A DNA stretch of 64,000 nt, from assembly GCF_018873765.1 (NCBI RefSeq), contig NC_057925.1:46097010-46161009 (forward strand), in the 5' to 3' direction. The stretch's first letter is position 1. Each line of letters starts with the position of its first letter. The position numbers were made by a program, and so were the translations under genes. The notes beneath the pieces are model-generated. The model was not told where the DNA came from, did no database searches, and saw only the letters and a list, made by a program, of their open reading frames with translations. This DNA is from Telopea speciosissima (Eukaryota > Streptophyta > Magnoliopsida > Proteales > Proteaceae). This document shows, piece after piece, positions 45,201-57,348 of this stretch.

Positions 45201-48200
45201 AATGCTCCTTTTTAAGTGGTGCACATCTAGGGAAGATTCAATGCTCATTTAATTCTAGCTGGATAAATTCTCGTCAGATGACCACAACTACGTAGTATAT
45301 GTTGATATGCCTTGGAAAGCGCTTTGCTGGCTGCTTTGGCAGGTCATGTCAGTTGACAAGCATTTGGATGATGCCACTTTGTTGTCTGCTCTTATTTTGT
45401 CTGGTAGCTTAAAGCACTGCCACTGTGGGTGAGCCTTAGCACAATGGTTAAATTGCACTATTGAAACCTGTTGGTTGCGGGTTCGAAACTTGGAAACAGC
45501 CTCTCCTGCGAAGCAAGGGGTAAGGCTGCATACATGTGCCCCTCCCAGACCCTGCAGTAGCGAGAGCCTCGTGCACTGAGACACTCTTAAAGCACTGAGC
45601 ACATCCCACAACAGGGGGCCTACAAGATTTGTCCAGCACCTTCTGAATTTCACAGTCAGGAAAGTGCTGCCTCCTGCTTGACCTAATACAGTCCTAATCT
45701 CTTTCATTATGGGCCATTATCGGAAAATATGCCACAAAAGAGAAAATGTTAATGAGAGACAGGTGATCTCAAAAATAAACTTGGAAGTTGGAACTATATG
45801 AAGGGCTTTACATGTCATTCTGCAGCCTCTCAGTTTGAAACCTCTCTTCAAGCTTTTGAATAGAGGGTCTCAAAAGAATGTTTGAGTGCTTCAGGGGTCC
45901 TTTCGATGCCCTGCCAATCTCAACAAATTCTGCTGACATTGTTACCACCGTACTGTCTAGTTCTAGTACACTTTTACAAAAATATATAAAGTAATCTAGT
46001 TCTATTTGCGTCTTTGGTTGCATGATTCTCCTCCATATGCTATTGGTTCTTTGCCGAATATTGATAGCCATGTTGTCCATATCTTCAGAGGAGAAATATC
46101 AAGAGACCTACCTCCTTAGGAGAGACTCTAGCTGTTAATGTTCACACTTATATGTGTATGTATACAATTAAGCATTTATGTCAGTTGTTTGAATCCTGTT
46201 GAACTCTTTAAATAATTCTCTCATCTTTGAACAGAAAATTTGAGGTCGACATTATTCTTCTAGCTGGATACTTAAAACTTATACCAGATGAGTTAGTTCG
46301 GGCATACCCAAGATCCATATTAAACATCCATCCTTCTCTTCTTCCAGCTTTTGGTGGCAAAGGCTACTATGGTATGAAGGTGCATAAAGCTGTCATTGCA
46401 TCTGGAGCTAGGTACAAATTTATAAGTTTTGTCTATTCAATGTGCCTTTGTTTGTTTTCCTTTTCTCTTGCTGTTTTTTTTCAATATACTTCCCTATTCT
46501 GTAGAAGTAAACCTTGGTTGTCCTTTGGCAGCATCCAAGTATTTTCAGAACCATTGAATGTCAATCTATTGCTGCAGATATCAATACTGTTTGTTAAAGT
46601 TTCCATTTTAGTTTCAGAAAGATGATTTAGCAAGTAATTTGATCCATTGAATAAATGTTTCAGAAATTTAGACGGCTCAACAAAAAAAGGGGGTACCCAG
46701 TGCACAAGGCTCCCGCCACTATGGGGTCTGGGGAGGGTCATAATGTACGCAGCTTTAACCCTGCTTTTGCAGAGAGGTTGTTTCCAGATGGTGGCCACCT
46801 AGACAGCTCAACACATGCAACCATTACCCCTTCTAATTTTATGTTGTAGTGGAGAAGAACCTCAGATGGTGGACACTTGTGAGGTGGAGCACTCTTAGTG
46901 ACTCTAATACTTCTCTTTTTCCGTTTCCCCTCTACATTTTCCCCCCTGTCCTGTGGGGGTCAAACAGACCACAACCTTCTAGTTGCGTTGCTAGAACAAC
47001 TATCCATCATTGTGCAGAGTGAGGGCAGGTTAGCGCTCAATTTACCCTGTGTGGTCAGATTCAAAAGTTACATTAACTGGCTAAGCTAGACTTGTGTCAA
47101 ATCAGCCTTATTCCAGATACCTAATTGGACTTAAAATGTTGGACTCCTGAACCATCAAACCAGATACGATGAAAATAGTGGACTTCAAGTCATCCAACAG
47201 ATAGCCCAGGTCTCCAGTCAATTTAATTTCTTTTAATCTACCTGTTGTAGGTTAGTTTTATGTTGCCTGCTTGAGTCGCAATTTAACTGGTTAATTATGC
47301 AAGTCTATTCTGATCTCTCACCAGAATGTGCTCTTGGTTGTTTGAAACTTGCTGTTATTGAAATGCACTGGTTTTGCATGTTTAGGCTTCTACTCTATGT
47401 ATTTACTTACAGTTAGTTCTCTGATTAATATGAATATGCTAGTTGAGGCAAGGATGCCATTCTGAATAATTACATGGTTGGACAGTGGTAACAATGTTTA
47501 AAATCAATAGTGGAATTGCAGGAATGAAGAATATGATGATAATCTGCCTTAAAAAATGGAAAGGTAAATTGTTTCAGCTCAATAATGTGGAGCATGGAGA
47601 CCAAATGCTAAAGTAATTTGCTCACATCAATGACCCTTAAATTATCTTAACTGAGAGATCATTCTGCTTCCTTTGGACAACTTTCTTGAATAAACTGTGG
47701 GACAAACAATAATTTCACAAAGTAACCGAATATGTCAGATATAAGCTTCGGATTTGGATTACTATAAAGCCTTTTAAGAATGAGAGGGATTCAATAAGCT
47801 AGTAACTGGTTTGAGTGGTTATCCAGCACCTTAGAATTCAAGTGTAGGGAGTTCATTTGAGAGAATTCTTGCTGGACAAGTTACAAGATTTAATCCAATC
47901 AGGAAATTTGAAAGAGTTGTAGATGTTATGTATGGATTACTGGCGAGTCTCAAGTAAGATTTTAGGTGCTCCTAGGTGGTTTTCTACTTGTGCTGTATAT
48001 ATGTGTTAAAGAAAATCAGATATATTACTTAAAGAGGTGAAAATGAATTAAAAAGACCAATGGGATTATTTTATGATATTTTTTTTTGTTGCCAACTCCA
48101 TCTCATACTTTAATATGCAATATGTTACAAAGGGTCCCCATTTACTATTAAGGCATCTGGCATTAAATTGGACTCTATTTCTCATTCAACTTAGCTTTCT

Positions 48201-49400
48201 TCTATTAGGGCAATGTATTGTAGTACTTTGTTCATGGCTTTCTTATTCTGCTTAGTCATTCCAGTGTGATTTCTAGTTTCGGGCATTGGTTTTAATTTTC
48301 TATTTCGTTCTCCAGTATATACACCAACTAAAGAGAACATGAAACAATAATTTTCGACACTCTGCCACATTTCTTGGAGTTTCTTAGCTTTACTTTTTGA
48401 GAGAACCTAACCCAACTTTTCTGAACCAGCAAGAGGATTCTTGGAATTTATTGGGGGTAAAGAGAACTATTTGTTTACTAATTGCAACCTGGCATATGGG
48501 AGAGGTTGAAGGAGTTAATATAAATCACATTACTAGTCCTTGAAGTATAAGTATTAGACTTGTGAATTTCAAATCCCCCTACCACTGAACAAAAAGTACC
48601 TACAGTTGCATGATGTTATGATACAAATTAAGTCCACTGCCAAGATAAAATATTTTCACTATATAATAGTTGAGTCATGGCATTGGATTTTATTGGTGAT
48701 TTTACTAGAACCATAATTTTTTTATCATCTGACTCCAGAAATTGAGATCATCCTGTCTGTATTTATTTTTTGAGTCCATAAGTGGCTAAGAGTAGTACTT
48801 CACATTCTCTTATCTCCTTCAATATGTTTGGCTAGATATTCTGGTCCCACAATCCACTTTGTTGATGAAAATTACGATACGGGGTGTATCCTTGCCCAAA
48901 GGGTAGTACCTGTTTTGGCAAATGACACCGCAGAGAAGCTTGCTGAAAGGGTCCTTCATGAGGTAATCTTTTATTTTTTCTAGCTTGTGTAATGATCCTA
49001 ATTATCTAAGAAATCACATAGTTCTTGACGGACAACAACATGCACATGTCATTATCAACCATTAAGAAGAAAAGTGCCAAGTGGATAACATCATCCAGCT
49101 GGTGCGAACATGTGCACCAAACCAAGGACTTGCTGCCTTGATTGGATGCCCACCTAGTTGATGGTTGAAGTATGAAGCCTTCTATATGTGCATAACTGAT
49201 ATACTATGAAGCCTCTATTTGTGCATAACTGAGATACTATCTCCACTTGACATTGTTTCCTTGATCAACTTAAATTTCTATTTTAGGAGCATCAATTGTA
49301 TGTTGAAGTAACTGGGGCATTTTGTGAAGAGCGAGTTACTTGGAGGGAAGATGGAGTACCTCTCATACGAAGCAGAGAGAACCCAAATAAATACAGCTGA
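42223..49400 (+). CDS. PUR3: Phosphoribosylglycinamide formyltransferase, plastid-targeted, five exons
   Basis: Exons are 42223-42610, 45027-45138, 46235-46411, 48836-48962 and 49287-49400, all with GT-AG junctions that keep frame, giving 305 residues. The enzyme transfers a formyl group from 10-formyl-THF to GAR, the third step of de novo purine synthesis, which plants carry out in plastids. Residues 1 to about 85 look like a transit peptide rich in Ser and Leu. The catalytic part has FVSGGGSNFRSIHEA, the Asn/His motif NIHPSLLPAFGGKGYYG and the Asp-containing HFVDENYDTGCILAQ. The start is the ATG at 42223, because sequence upstream in frame lacks an ATG. Introns 1-3 carry Au SINEs. The length is close to the plant family norm of about 290-310. 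Confidence 0.93.
42722..42784 (+). repeat. RTE/SINE 3' tail fragment in intron 1
   Basis: GGATCCATGTAGCCGACCCC, then ATTTAGTTGGGATAAGG and a GTTGTTGTTG tail, match the well-known 3' end shared by plant RTE LINEs and the SINEs they mobilise. It is preceded by a pyrimidine/T-rich stretch. Confidence 0.55.
43262..43430 (+). repeat. Au-type SINE, copy a (GART intron 1)
   Basis: This is a tRNA-derived SINE. The A-box region TTGGTGCAACAGTAAGG and B box GGGTTCGAGTC (43314-43324) form an internal RNA polymerase III promoter. The family phrases AAACAGCCTCT, GACCCCGCAGTGGCGGGAGC and GTGCACTGGGTACGCCCTTT follow. It lies in the same orientation as the host gene. Confidence 0.85.
45428..45592 (+). repeat. 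Au-type SINE, copy b (GART intron 2)
   Basis: It has GTGAGCCTTAGCACAATGG, a B box GCGGGTTCGAAAC, GGAAACAGCCTCTCC and GACCCTGCAGTAGCGAGAGC. It is more diverged than copy a and has the same orientation as the gene. Confidence 0.8.
46684..46803 (-). repeat. Au-type SINE, copy c, 5' truncated (GART intron 3)
   Basis: Read on the minus strand it has GAAACAACCTCTCTGCAAAAG, GACCCCATAGTGGCGGGAGC, GTGCACTGGGTACCCCC and a T-run. The A and B boxes are missing. The orientation is opposite to copies a and b. Confidence 0.8.
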
Positions 49401-49864
49401 CTGAAATATCGCTTGGAATATGTGTCAATAACTCTTTCTTTTGGAAGGTACGTGAAATCAACCTTTAACTTAACTATCATGACCTATAGCATCACCCAAC
49501 TAAGCTCCTTGAAAAGACTTGTTTCTTAGAGAAAATTATATTAATTAATGGTCTGAGCATTATAAGGTGAAATGTTATATTGTAAATGGTATTTGAGAGC
49601 ATGAGGAAGTATGGAAACATTATGAGGCATACTGTAGGATAAATTACCAGCAAGTCTCCTTGGTCAAGAGTGGTTCCTGTTGAATGATCTGATTGATATT
49701 GTCGATAGATTATCTTTCATGAATTTAGGCCAGTTTATCTTTTCCTTGGAGTTGTTCACAAGTACAGGATGGGTAGCATTGCTTAAGTTACCCTGCTGCT
49801 TTTCTTCTTCTTTCCTTTTTTCCCATAGTAGATCATAATATTATGGTAATATTTTTTGGGGCTG

Positions 49865-49990
49865 ATGTTCTCTGTGCCGCAGCACAGCCTGCACCCAGAC
49901 ACATGGGCCTGCCATTCAGGGGGGCAGGGTGGTCATTTTGCCCACCCCCATGTGTCTGGGCGCAGCCTGCGCCCCCAGCACAGAGAACAT
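49865..49990. repeat. Foldback element (MITE-like), 3' of the formyltransferase gene
   Basis: The ends ATGTTCTCTGTGC and GCACAGAGAACAT are perfect inverted repeats (49865-49877 and 49978-49990). Inner arms CACCCAGACACATGGG and CCCATGTGTCTGGG continue the stem around a GC-rich centre. The length is 126 bp. No clear target duplication is seen, so the superfamily is not assigned. Confidence 0.75.
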
Positions 49991-52030
49991 TTGGCCTATT
50001 TTTATATAGAGGAGTTATCCTGGTGGCAATCCATTGAATGGAGGATAACTACTATTTTTATGTAAGGTATTTTTTTAGTGGCACTGGAGGTACTATATCT
50101 CCAATTGCTAGCATGTTCATTTGTTGTACGCTGATGGGTTACTTCATTTAATTCCTGATTCTGGTGCAGGCCATTGTTAATCCTTTCGTGCTTTATTGAA
50201 TGCACCAGATTTTCAGCAAGGTTTGCATCAGATCGGCATTTTCAATCAATTGCTACTTTATTGCTGGGTGGTACAAATTCTGGAACAATTTTTATTTAAT
50301 GTTTCTTCTTGAGAAACAGCTACTACTGCACTTCCTTCTTAGCTATACATTCATTGACTGTGTAAACTTCTTAGTTACATTTGTGTTTTTTGTATTTATC
50401 AGCTAAGGAGGTGCAGATCAGTGTTAGTGTCAATAAAGATGTCACAAGTTTTAAGTCCCCCCCCGCCAAAATAAAAAAAGGAAACAAAAAAAAGAGATGG
50501 AAGTTTTTATGGCTTTCTTTTCCCTCCCTCTTTGTTTTGGGTTGAGGGGACTGAGGGTGAAATTTTCTTGATTAAATGTATTTATAGAACAGTTGATGCA
50601 GTTTGAGTATCATGGCCTCTCATGTTAATGGATCAATTAGAATTTTGGTCTACACCCAGGGTAGAAATGGGGTGGAGGTGTTTTGGGATGTTTTGGCTAG
50701 AGACCTGTTGCAACTAGAATTGTCACTATAACTCTCTCTATCTATGTTATTATCCATATAATTTAGAGTGGATCTTTACTTTTGTTGTTTTTTATCAGTC
50801 TTTATTGGTCTATTTATCGATCTGGTTTCAGTATTTAATATTAATTTTTCATATATTAAAATGAAGAAAATGTAAAATAATATTGATTTTTATTGGAATT
50901 TCCTTAATAGGCATCTAGATTTGCCATATGGTAGGTTATATGATATTGAAATTTTGTGGAAAAGTACGCCCCAAAAAACCTTATTCATATTTCAAATTTT
51001 AAACCAATATGAGTTTTCAAGTCACAAAACAAAAAACTGAAAATTTTAGAATTATCAAGAGAATTCATAGGATTACAGGGACATATAAGAGGGAAAGACA
51101 AATGATGGGAAGATAAATGATTGAATTTGAGGTTGAAATTAGACGCCCTTAATTTTGATCAAAAGTGCTTTCATTTTTTTACGCTATCTAGTCATGTGGT
51201 TAGTGTGGTTTGGCACCTAGACGCAAACCAATGCTTTTGTGTGCGAAAAGATTATTCAACCCTAGTGAAATTGAAAATCGCATCTAAACCAATGCTTTTA
51301 AGGCCACTTTCATTGGCTACCACATTGGTGGAGGGGCTACACAACCGATAGCGATAAAGAGTTTAGCCGATCAGTTTTAATCCTGTAAACAGATTGGATT
51401 TGGCTTCGATATGGATATTTCCTGGCCGAATACAAATATCTATAAACGGATTTGGATGCTGATTGAATTCGGATTTTCAACCATCCGTTTACATCATTGC
51501 CTTGTATAACCCGGACCTTCCTCCCCCTAGCGGATACAATTCACTCTCAATCCAATCTCTTAGATCATGATTCTCTTTTCCTCATATTCTTGAACCCGTT
51601 GAATCTTCAAAAACCCCTCAAGATCATTATGTATTCATTTTTTATTATTAAGTATTCAGATTTTTTTTGTTTCCGGACGAATTTTTATTAAAGTATTCAA
51701 ATTTTTTTTCTGGATATCTCTAAACGAATACGGATGTCTTTAAATCGAATTTGAATTTTTGATTATCCATTTATAGCCATATTATTCAGTTTTGATTCAC
51801 TCCGATAAATTCAATCAGGTCCGTCTAATTTCTGCCACACCCTAAACTCCAACCCCCACGCACCTAAGATTGATGTCGCACTTAATCCTTTTCATTCCCC
51901 TGTCCGTCCCCAACCAAAGAGGAGTCCGTGACTAGAAACCGTTGAAACCTCAATGTCGAACTTCAACCCTAACCACAGTTAGGAGAATGGTTGAGAAGAC
52001 GGAACTACCCCTGCCCCTTTGGGTTTAATG
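49991..52030. other. Intergenic stretch without recognised genes
   Basis: A possible poly(A) signal AATAAA lies near 50433. Runs of C (50458) and AT-rich sequence follow. From about 51350 to 51840 there are diffuse repeats of GGATTTGGAT/CGGATATC-like motifs that resemble a decayed AT-rich MITE, but no clean termini are visible. Short open stretches such as 51121-51351 have no recognisable similarity. Confidence 0.4.
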
Positions 52031-52256
52031 TGCAGTCTATATATAACCTGAACTCTTTATCAGTTTTGTGGGTCGTAAGGTTCTCCTCAAGTATGTTTTT
52101 TATTTAGCTTTCAAGGATTAGGGTTTCCAAGAGGCATTTTGATCTGCTCGGTTTTAGAAAATCTTTTTCTTGTTCTTCGTTTTTCTTTCCGATTTTTTCC
52201 TGTAATGTCTTTCGTGCATCGATTTATAATTTATGGTGTAGTATTTGAAATTTGAG

Positions 52257-52391
52257 AGCTGCATGTACCAAGATAAGGTTCGCTCAGAATGAAATGGCCT
52301 TCATCTTGAAATGCCAAAGTGGCTGTAGCTAAATAAAATGATCAATCTCAGAAGTTTTACTGGCCGGTTGTTGTGAGATTTTCATCTCTGT
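52257..52391 (+). ncRNA. Possible two-hairpin structured RNA (H/ACA-like), tentative
   Basis: It lies downstream of a TATA box (TATATATAA, 52038-52046) and a telo-box-like TTAGGGTTT (52118-52126). Hairpin 1 has an outer pair AGCTGCA/TGTAGCT (52257-52263, 52324-52330) and an inner pair CAAGATAAGG/CCTTCATCTTG (52269-52278, 52298-52308). It is followed by AAATAA, which fits the ANANNA hinge. Hairpin 2 has AATCTCA/TGAGATT (52344-52350, 52374-52380). The ACA triplet is not at the expected distance and the 3' pocket is long, so this may be chance folding of a 5'UTR. Confidence 0.22.
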
Positions 52392-52803
52392 CAACAGATC
52401 TGCTTACCGAACTTCATACATTATTCATCTTCTCCATTTTTGTTCTGTGTTATGCCTTTTTTATCTCCATCTCTTCCGGTTTTCCGATTGTGTTATTTTG
52501 TATGAATGAAGAATGAGAAGGGAAGAGAAGAGGAAATGGCACAGGATTCAGCCTTTTTTAGAGACCCTTCTCTCACATCAAACCAAGGATCTAATCCTTG
52601 GAGGCACCTTCCAAGCAAGCTGGTGCTAGGATTGCCCTTCAGTTTGCGTCAATTGGTGCCTATATTTACCATTAATGTTTTTAAAATGAAATCTCAAATC
52701 TCTTCTATTTGTTCTGCAAAGTTTCTTCGTTTGTTTTCTTGTATTTCAATGTATAACGCCCTAAAACAGAGACATAAAAGCTTCAGATTCATGATAAATT
52801 GGT

Positions 52804-52902
52804 GGATCCGGCTCCTCTCCAGGTTCCATCGGGCATTAGGATGTATTCACGCAGCCCAGCCTTTGGTCGATGGATTCCCTGGAGAGGAGCCAAATCCGGA
52901 TC
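52804..52902. repeat. Short foldback element
   Basis: The left arm GGATCCGGCTCCTCTCCAGG (52804-52823) pairs with the right arm beginning CCTGGAGAGGAGCC (52878-52891), which continues to GATCC after a short bulge. The loop is about 54 bp. It is probably a small MITE. It overlaps the end of an unrecognised 134-codon open stretch (52506-52910) that I do not believe is a gene. Confidence 0.7.
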
Positions 52903-52905
52903 ATA

Positions 52906-53535
52906 GTTGAATCATCTATTACTTACCTACCCCTTCTACAAATCTTTCGTCGGAAGCCATTATCAATAATTTGGTGCTAAAAACTGAAATTTCCATTACT
53001 CAACAGGGTAAAGTGTTCAAACAAAATCCTAGTTTCCTTGGATCTAAAATAAACCACCCATTTCTTGTTTCTTGGTTAGAAATTCCGGTTTGAAAGTATC
53101 TAAATCATAGTTTCCCTCACCTTGTGTAAGTGGACTCATATTTTTCCTTCTTCCAGTTTAAAAAAGGAAATTCCTCGACAGTGCCAAGTTACTTTACAAA
53201 AAAGATAGGGACTTCTATGTTCCTCGGATCGGTATCGGTAGAAATCACAGTTTTTATCTAGGATCTGAAAAAGGAAATCTTTCTGCCATTAATTCTTGCA
53301 GGAAAAAAAGAAAGATTTGTAGCAGATAGTGGTAGCTTAATGCCTCCAAGCTAATAATGTGTTCGTTCAATTATTCTTAGATTCCAGTCATCTAATGAAT
53401 CTACCGTGCTATATATATATATATATATAAAGATAATATGCTCTAACAAGATACGACCTTAATCACTCCAGTGACTTCCATTGACTTGACAGAGGTGAGT
53501 TGTAATTTTTTTAGGATGAAAGAAATTGAATGATA
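52906..53535. other. Intergenic stretch, nothing recognised
   Basis: AT-rich sequence with a short TA microsatellite at about 53410-53428. No coding or repeat family is recognised. Confidence 0.4.
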
Positions 53536-53539
53536 AATT

Positions 53540-55140
53540 AACTAAACATGAAATTATATATATCATCTAATAAGGTAGTAGATACTTTCTCCATCCTTGC
53601 CTTTCCAGTCCACTTAAGAGCAATAGAAATATCAAAACTTTTTATCTTAAAAACAGCTTTTTGTGATAGAATTTGCATCTCAGGGCTATCCCTCTTTCAT
53701 TCATTGGATAACCTAGTCTGTTACATAGTTGACAATCCATCCAAAGAGTTAAGAATTTCCAATCTTGCTCCTTAGCTAGGTGCATCCATTGAAGTAGTCC
53801 CCGAATCTCTGATTCTTGTGGAATCCCTGTAAACCATAATCTCCATTGGTAGCATAACAAACTGGGAGCAACATATCAAAGTTGAGGTCCATATTTCTGC
53901 TCTTGTTGAAGGCTCATTTCTACTGTCGCATATAAAGATGTGGTCAGCCCCTTTTGATAATCCCTGATCAAATAAGTGTCAAGTTCCCAATCATTCCCAC
54001 AGTTTAGGTTTACGCACAACCCTAACATCTTCTTCCCCTCTCTAGAATTTAGCATTAAGGGAATCAACATAATCACACACCTTGTTAAGCATAAGATATG
54101 GCCATCCCCTTTTAAAACTGTCCTTGGTTTTTAACTAGTAATGACTTTCCAACCTGATATAAGAGTGGAATTTTCGAACCTCCAAGCTTCCTTTCCACTA
54201 ACTGAATAAGAATAGACCAATCGCGATATTTATTCCTAGAGAAAAATATAGGAGTCCCTAAATACAAAGAATTATCTAAACTTTTATTAATGCCTAAGCT
54301 ACATAATAATGACCACACCTACATGCGTACTAAACAACATTCCAGTCTTCTGAAAATTCATTTGTTGTCTGGAAATATCTTTGAAATATCTTGAAAGAGG
54401 TTTAACAAAGCATGTAAGGTGGAAATATCATTCTTATCAGCACAACAAAAAATGAATGTATCAACAGCAAATAAAAGATGGGTTATTTCAGGGCAATGTC
54501 TCCCAATCTTAATACATTTAAACATATTCAAACCCATATAAACGTTTAGGAATTTTAGGAATCGAGACAGACCTTCCATAGCAATAAGAAAAACAAAAAA
54601 AGGACTCAATGGACATTCCTATCTAATACAATCACAAGAAGGCTCAAAGAAACAGAAACTAGTACCTTCCATTTTGATTACGAGACAAAGGACAATACAT
54701 AACTTATCATATCACACTAGGTTTGATTAAAACCTAAAAACTCAAAAAATGGCATGTAAATACCCGTACTCAACCCTATCATACGGGACATGTCTAATTT
54801 AAAAGCAACACAGCCCCTAAAACCTTTATATTGCTTAAGAAATTGAAAATTTTCATGAGCAACTATATGTTATCCAAGATTTTCCTATCCTTGATAAAGG
54901 TTGTTTGAAAAGGAAAAACAAAATGATGCAAAAATGGTCTAAGCCTATTAGCCAAGGTCTTTGCAACAATTTTATATAGGACAGTACACAAGCTTATAGA
55001 CTTAAACTCATCAACATGCATAGCCTTATCCTTTTTAAGAACAAACGTAATTAAAGTATGATAGACTCCAAACGAGATGGATAAATTATTCCACTGATTT
55101 TTGTTATGGATTCTTCCCAAAATTACAACTAGATTGTATG
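53540..55140 (-). pseudogene. L1-type LINE, reverse-transcriptase and RNase H fragments (relic)
   Basis: On the minus strand from 55140 down one reads YHTLITFVLKKDK, SISLCTVLYKIVAKTLANRL and FPFQTTFIKDRKILDNI. Next come ITHLLFAVDTFIFC, where the FADD box has lost its first Asp, then YLGTPIFFSRNKYRDW and KLGGSKIPLLYQVGKSLLVK. An RNase H-like segment (LHWMHLAKEQDWKFLTLW in part) follows near 53860-53650. This is the order of plant L1 ORF2. There are numerous stops. Confidence 0.75.
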
Positions 55141-55369
55141 GTGTCTTGCAGCATGGGGTTCATGCACAATTAAGGCCTGATTTGGTATGATTTCTATTTA
55201 ATTCCATGGGGTGATTTCTATTTCGGAGAATGTTTAATTTGAATTTTGCACCTTATTTCAATGAAATAGGAATCAAAAGGAATAAAAATTCTAAAATAGC
55301 CAAGGAATTGATTCAATTTTGAAATTGAAATTGATTTCACTCTTGCGCTTTAGATGTGCTATCGATCAA

Positions 55370-56585
55370 GAGCATCAAACTTAGCATTGCCCCTAGGCTT
55401 GATTTGCAAGTTTGGGGGCCAGTGAAGAATGGCATCTTTTCTGTGAAATTAGCATATCATCATATTTGCAATCAGCTCGATGAATCTACTACTTCTTGAC
55501 CTTCAACTTCAGCCTCGTCATCTCAGCATCTTATTCCAGAAGAAGTCTGGAAAAAGATCTAGAGTTGTAATACTCCAAAAATTTGAAATCTCCTGTGGAG
55601 AGCTTGCTCTAATGGCACCGCTACTGTTGACGGTGTAGCTCGACAAATTCCAATAGACCCTCATTGTGCTCATTATGGACAAGTGGAATCAGCGAATCAT
55701 ATAATTTTGGGGTGCCCCTTTGCTCGAGCTATTTGGTTCGCTTCCCGTCTTTCTTTCATCCCTCCATCTGTTTCCCCTCAGCTATCTAAGGTTATCCAAA
55801 GTTGGGGTTCGTCTTCTAGTAATGACAAACTCCTTCAAAAAGAGGTTGCTGGTGTTGCCTCCTTCATTTGTTGGTTTTTATGGAAGGCTAGAAATGAGTA
55901 TATTTTCAATCAAAAGGCTTGGAGCCCTGTGGAGGTTGTAGCTAAAGCTGAGAGAGAGTTTCAGGAATTCTCCTCTGCCTCACATCAACAAGTGTACAAC
56001 CCTCAACTTATTCTCTCTCTGCTTAATACTCCGATTGATCGCAATAAGCCATGGTACCCCCTACTTATCCCTTCTTCAAACTAAATTCTGACGCCTCCCA
56101 GTATGAAGGAAAAGGAGGTCTAGGATTTATCATCAGAAATCATCAAGGGTTGCCAATCTTTGCCATCTCAGATCCGGGTTGTTTCAACTCCATCATTCAA
56201 GGTGAGGGGCTAGCTCTGAAGGAAGGCCTCCTTCAGTCCTTATCTGAAGGTATTGAGCTCTTGATCACTGAAGTGGACAACTTGGAATTAGTGCAGTGTC
56301 TTGAGGACCACAGCCACCACCCTCCCATTGAGTGCATTAGCATCATCCAGGACATCCAGTACCTGAGATCTTTTTTTGCTTCTTGCTGTTTTCAGCATGT
56401 TTCTAGGGAGATTAACAGTGTGGCTGACTCCCTAGCTCGGAAAACCTTGTTTGTTGCATGTAGGACAAATTGGCATTCTTCCACTCCTTAGCTATCTGAG
56501 CTTTGTAATTTGGATACCTTGCGTTGGACACGCTTTAATATATAGTCTTCTTCTTACCAAAAAAAAAAAAATAAAAAAATAAAAA
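55370..56585 (+). pseudogene. L1-type LINE 3' end with zinc-binding region, RNase H and poly(A)
   Basis: The 5'-truncated copy starts around RLDLQVWGPVKNGIFSVKLA. The zf-RVT region follows (ANHIILGCPFARAIWF, FLWKARNEYIF), then a plant-type RNase H (FFKLNSDASQYEGKGGLGFI, GEGLALKEGL, VNSVADSLAR-like near the end, seen as INSVADSLARKTL) and an A-rich tail at 56558-56585. A frame change near 56050 divides the two parts. It is inserted close to the minus-strand L1. Confidence 0.8.
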
Positions 56586-56894
56586 ATAATAATAATTAAT
56601 TTGATATGTTTTGAATTTAATAGGGAAGCAATATTCTTTATGTGCATGGCCAATGAGAGCATAAATAGAAAAATAAGAGAAAAGATAAAAGAGAAAGTAG
56701 AGATTTGGTTTTACGGATGAAACCCGAGGTCCTACCAACTGTCAATCCTCTTTTACCAGGTCCCTTTCTACATCTTCGTTCATCAATAAATACATGAATA
56801 ATCCTAACTACTCACTTCCCCACTTCTACAATTTCTCTTTATAATTCAACTCACTTTTAATAACTATATTTCTGATGAAGGTTTGTAATCTAGG

Positions 56895-57225
56895 TATTGG
56901 ACTTGGGATTAGTCAAGGCCAATACTGATCCGTATCGATCAAAATCGATTTGGATCGGTTAAAAATGACCAAAATCCAGGTTTTACTAGATCAAGCTTGG
57001 ATCGGACAAAAACTATAATAAAAAACTAAAAAATTGTACGAATTGGTCAGAAACTTAAAAAATCAGTCGGAATTCCCTTAAGTATCGGTCAAAATACCCC
57101 AAAAATGGAAAGTATCGGATCAGAACCGAATTGACCGATAGGATCCAGGAATGTCTTGCCGGATCGGTTTAATCTTGGGATCGGCCTCGGCCGATACCGA
57201 TCCGATCCGGCCGACATCAGCTGAT
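56895..57225. repeat. GATCGG-rich dispersed repeat upstream of the trigger-factor-like gene
   Basis: About 330 bp with many copies of GATCGG/CCGATC motifs (for example CCGATACCGATCCGATCCGG near 57192) lie immediately upstream of the gene. They look like a decayed repeat rather than a promoter module. No termini were identified. Confidence 0.4.
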
Positions 57226-57348
57226 CCGAAATTACGAACCATGGTTCTGCTAGCCGAACCCAATATCTACTATAGCTAAGTGCTCTGCCTCATGGCTCTC
57301 TTTCACTCTTTCACTCTGAACTGTGGAGAGTTGAACGCGAATAAGAAA

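Noticed and set aside
45288..45707. 139-codon minus-strand open stretch in GART intron 2
   Set aside because: It is the reverse strand of an Au SINE and flanking intron.
52506..52910. 134-codon open stretch as a protein gene
   Set aside because: It has no recognisable motif or similarity, ends inside a foldback repeat, and shows no intron/exon logic.
53410..53428. TA tract as a further EPRV integration site
   Set aside because: No viral sequence adjoins it.
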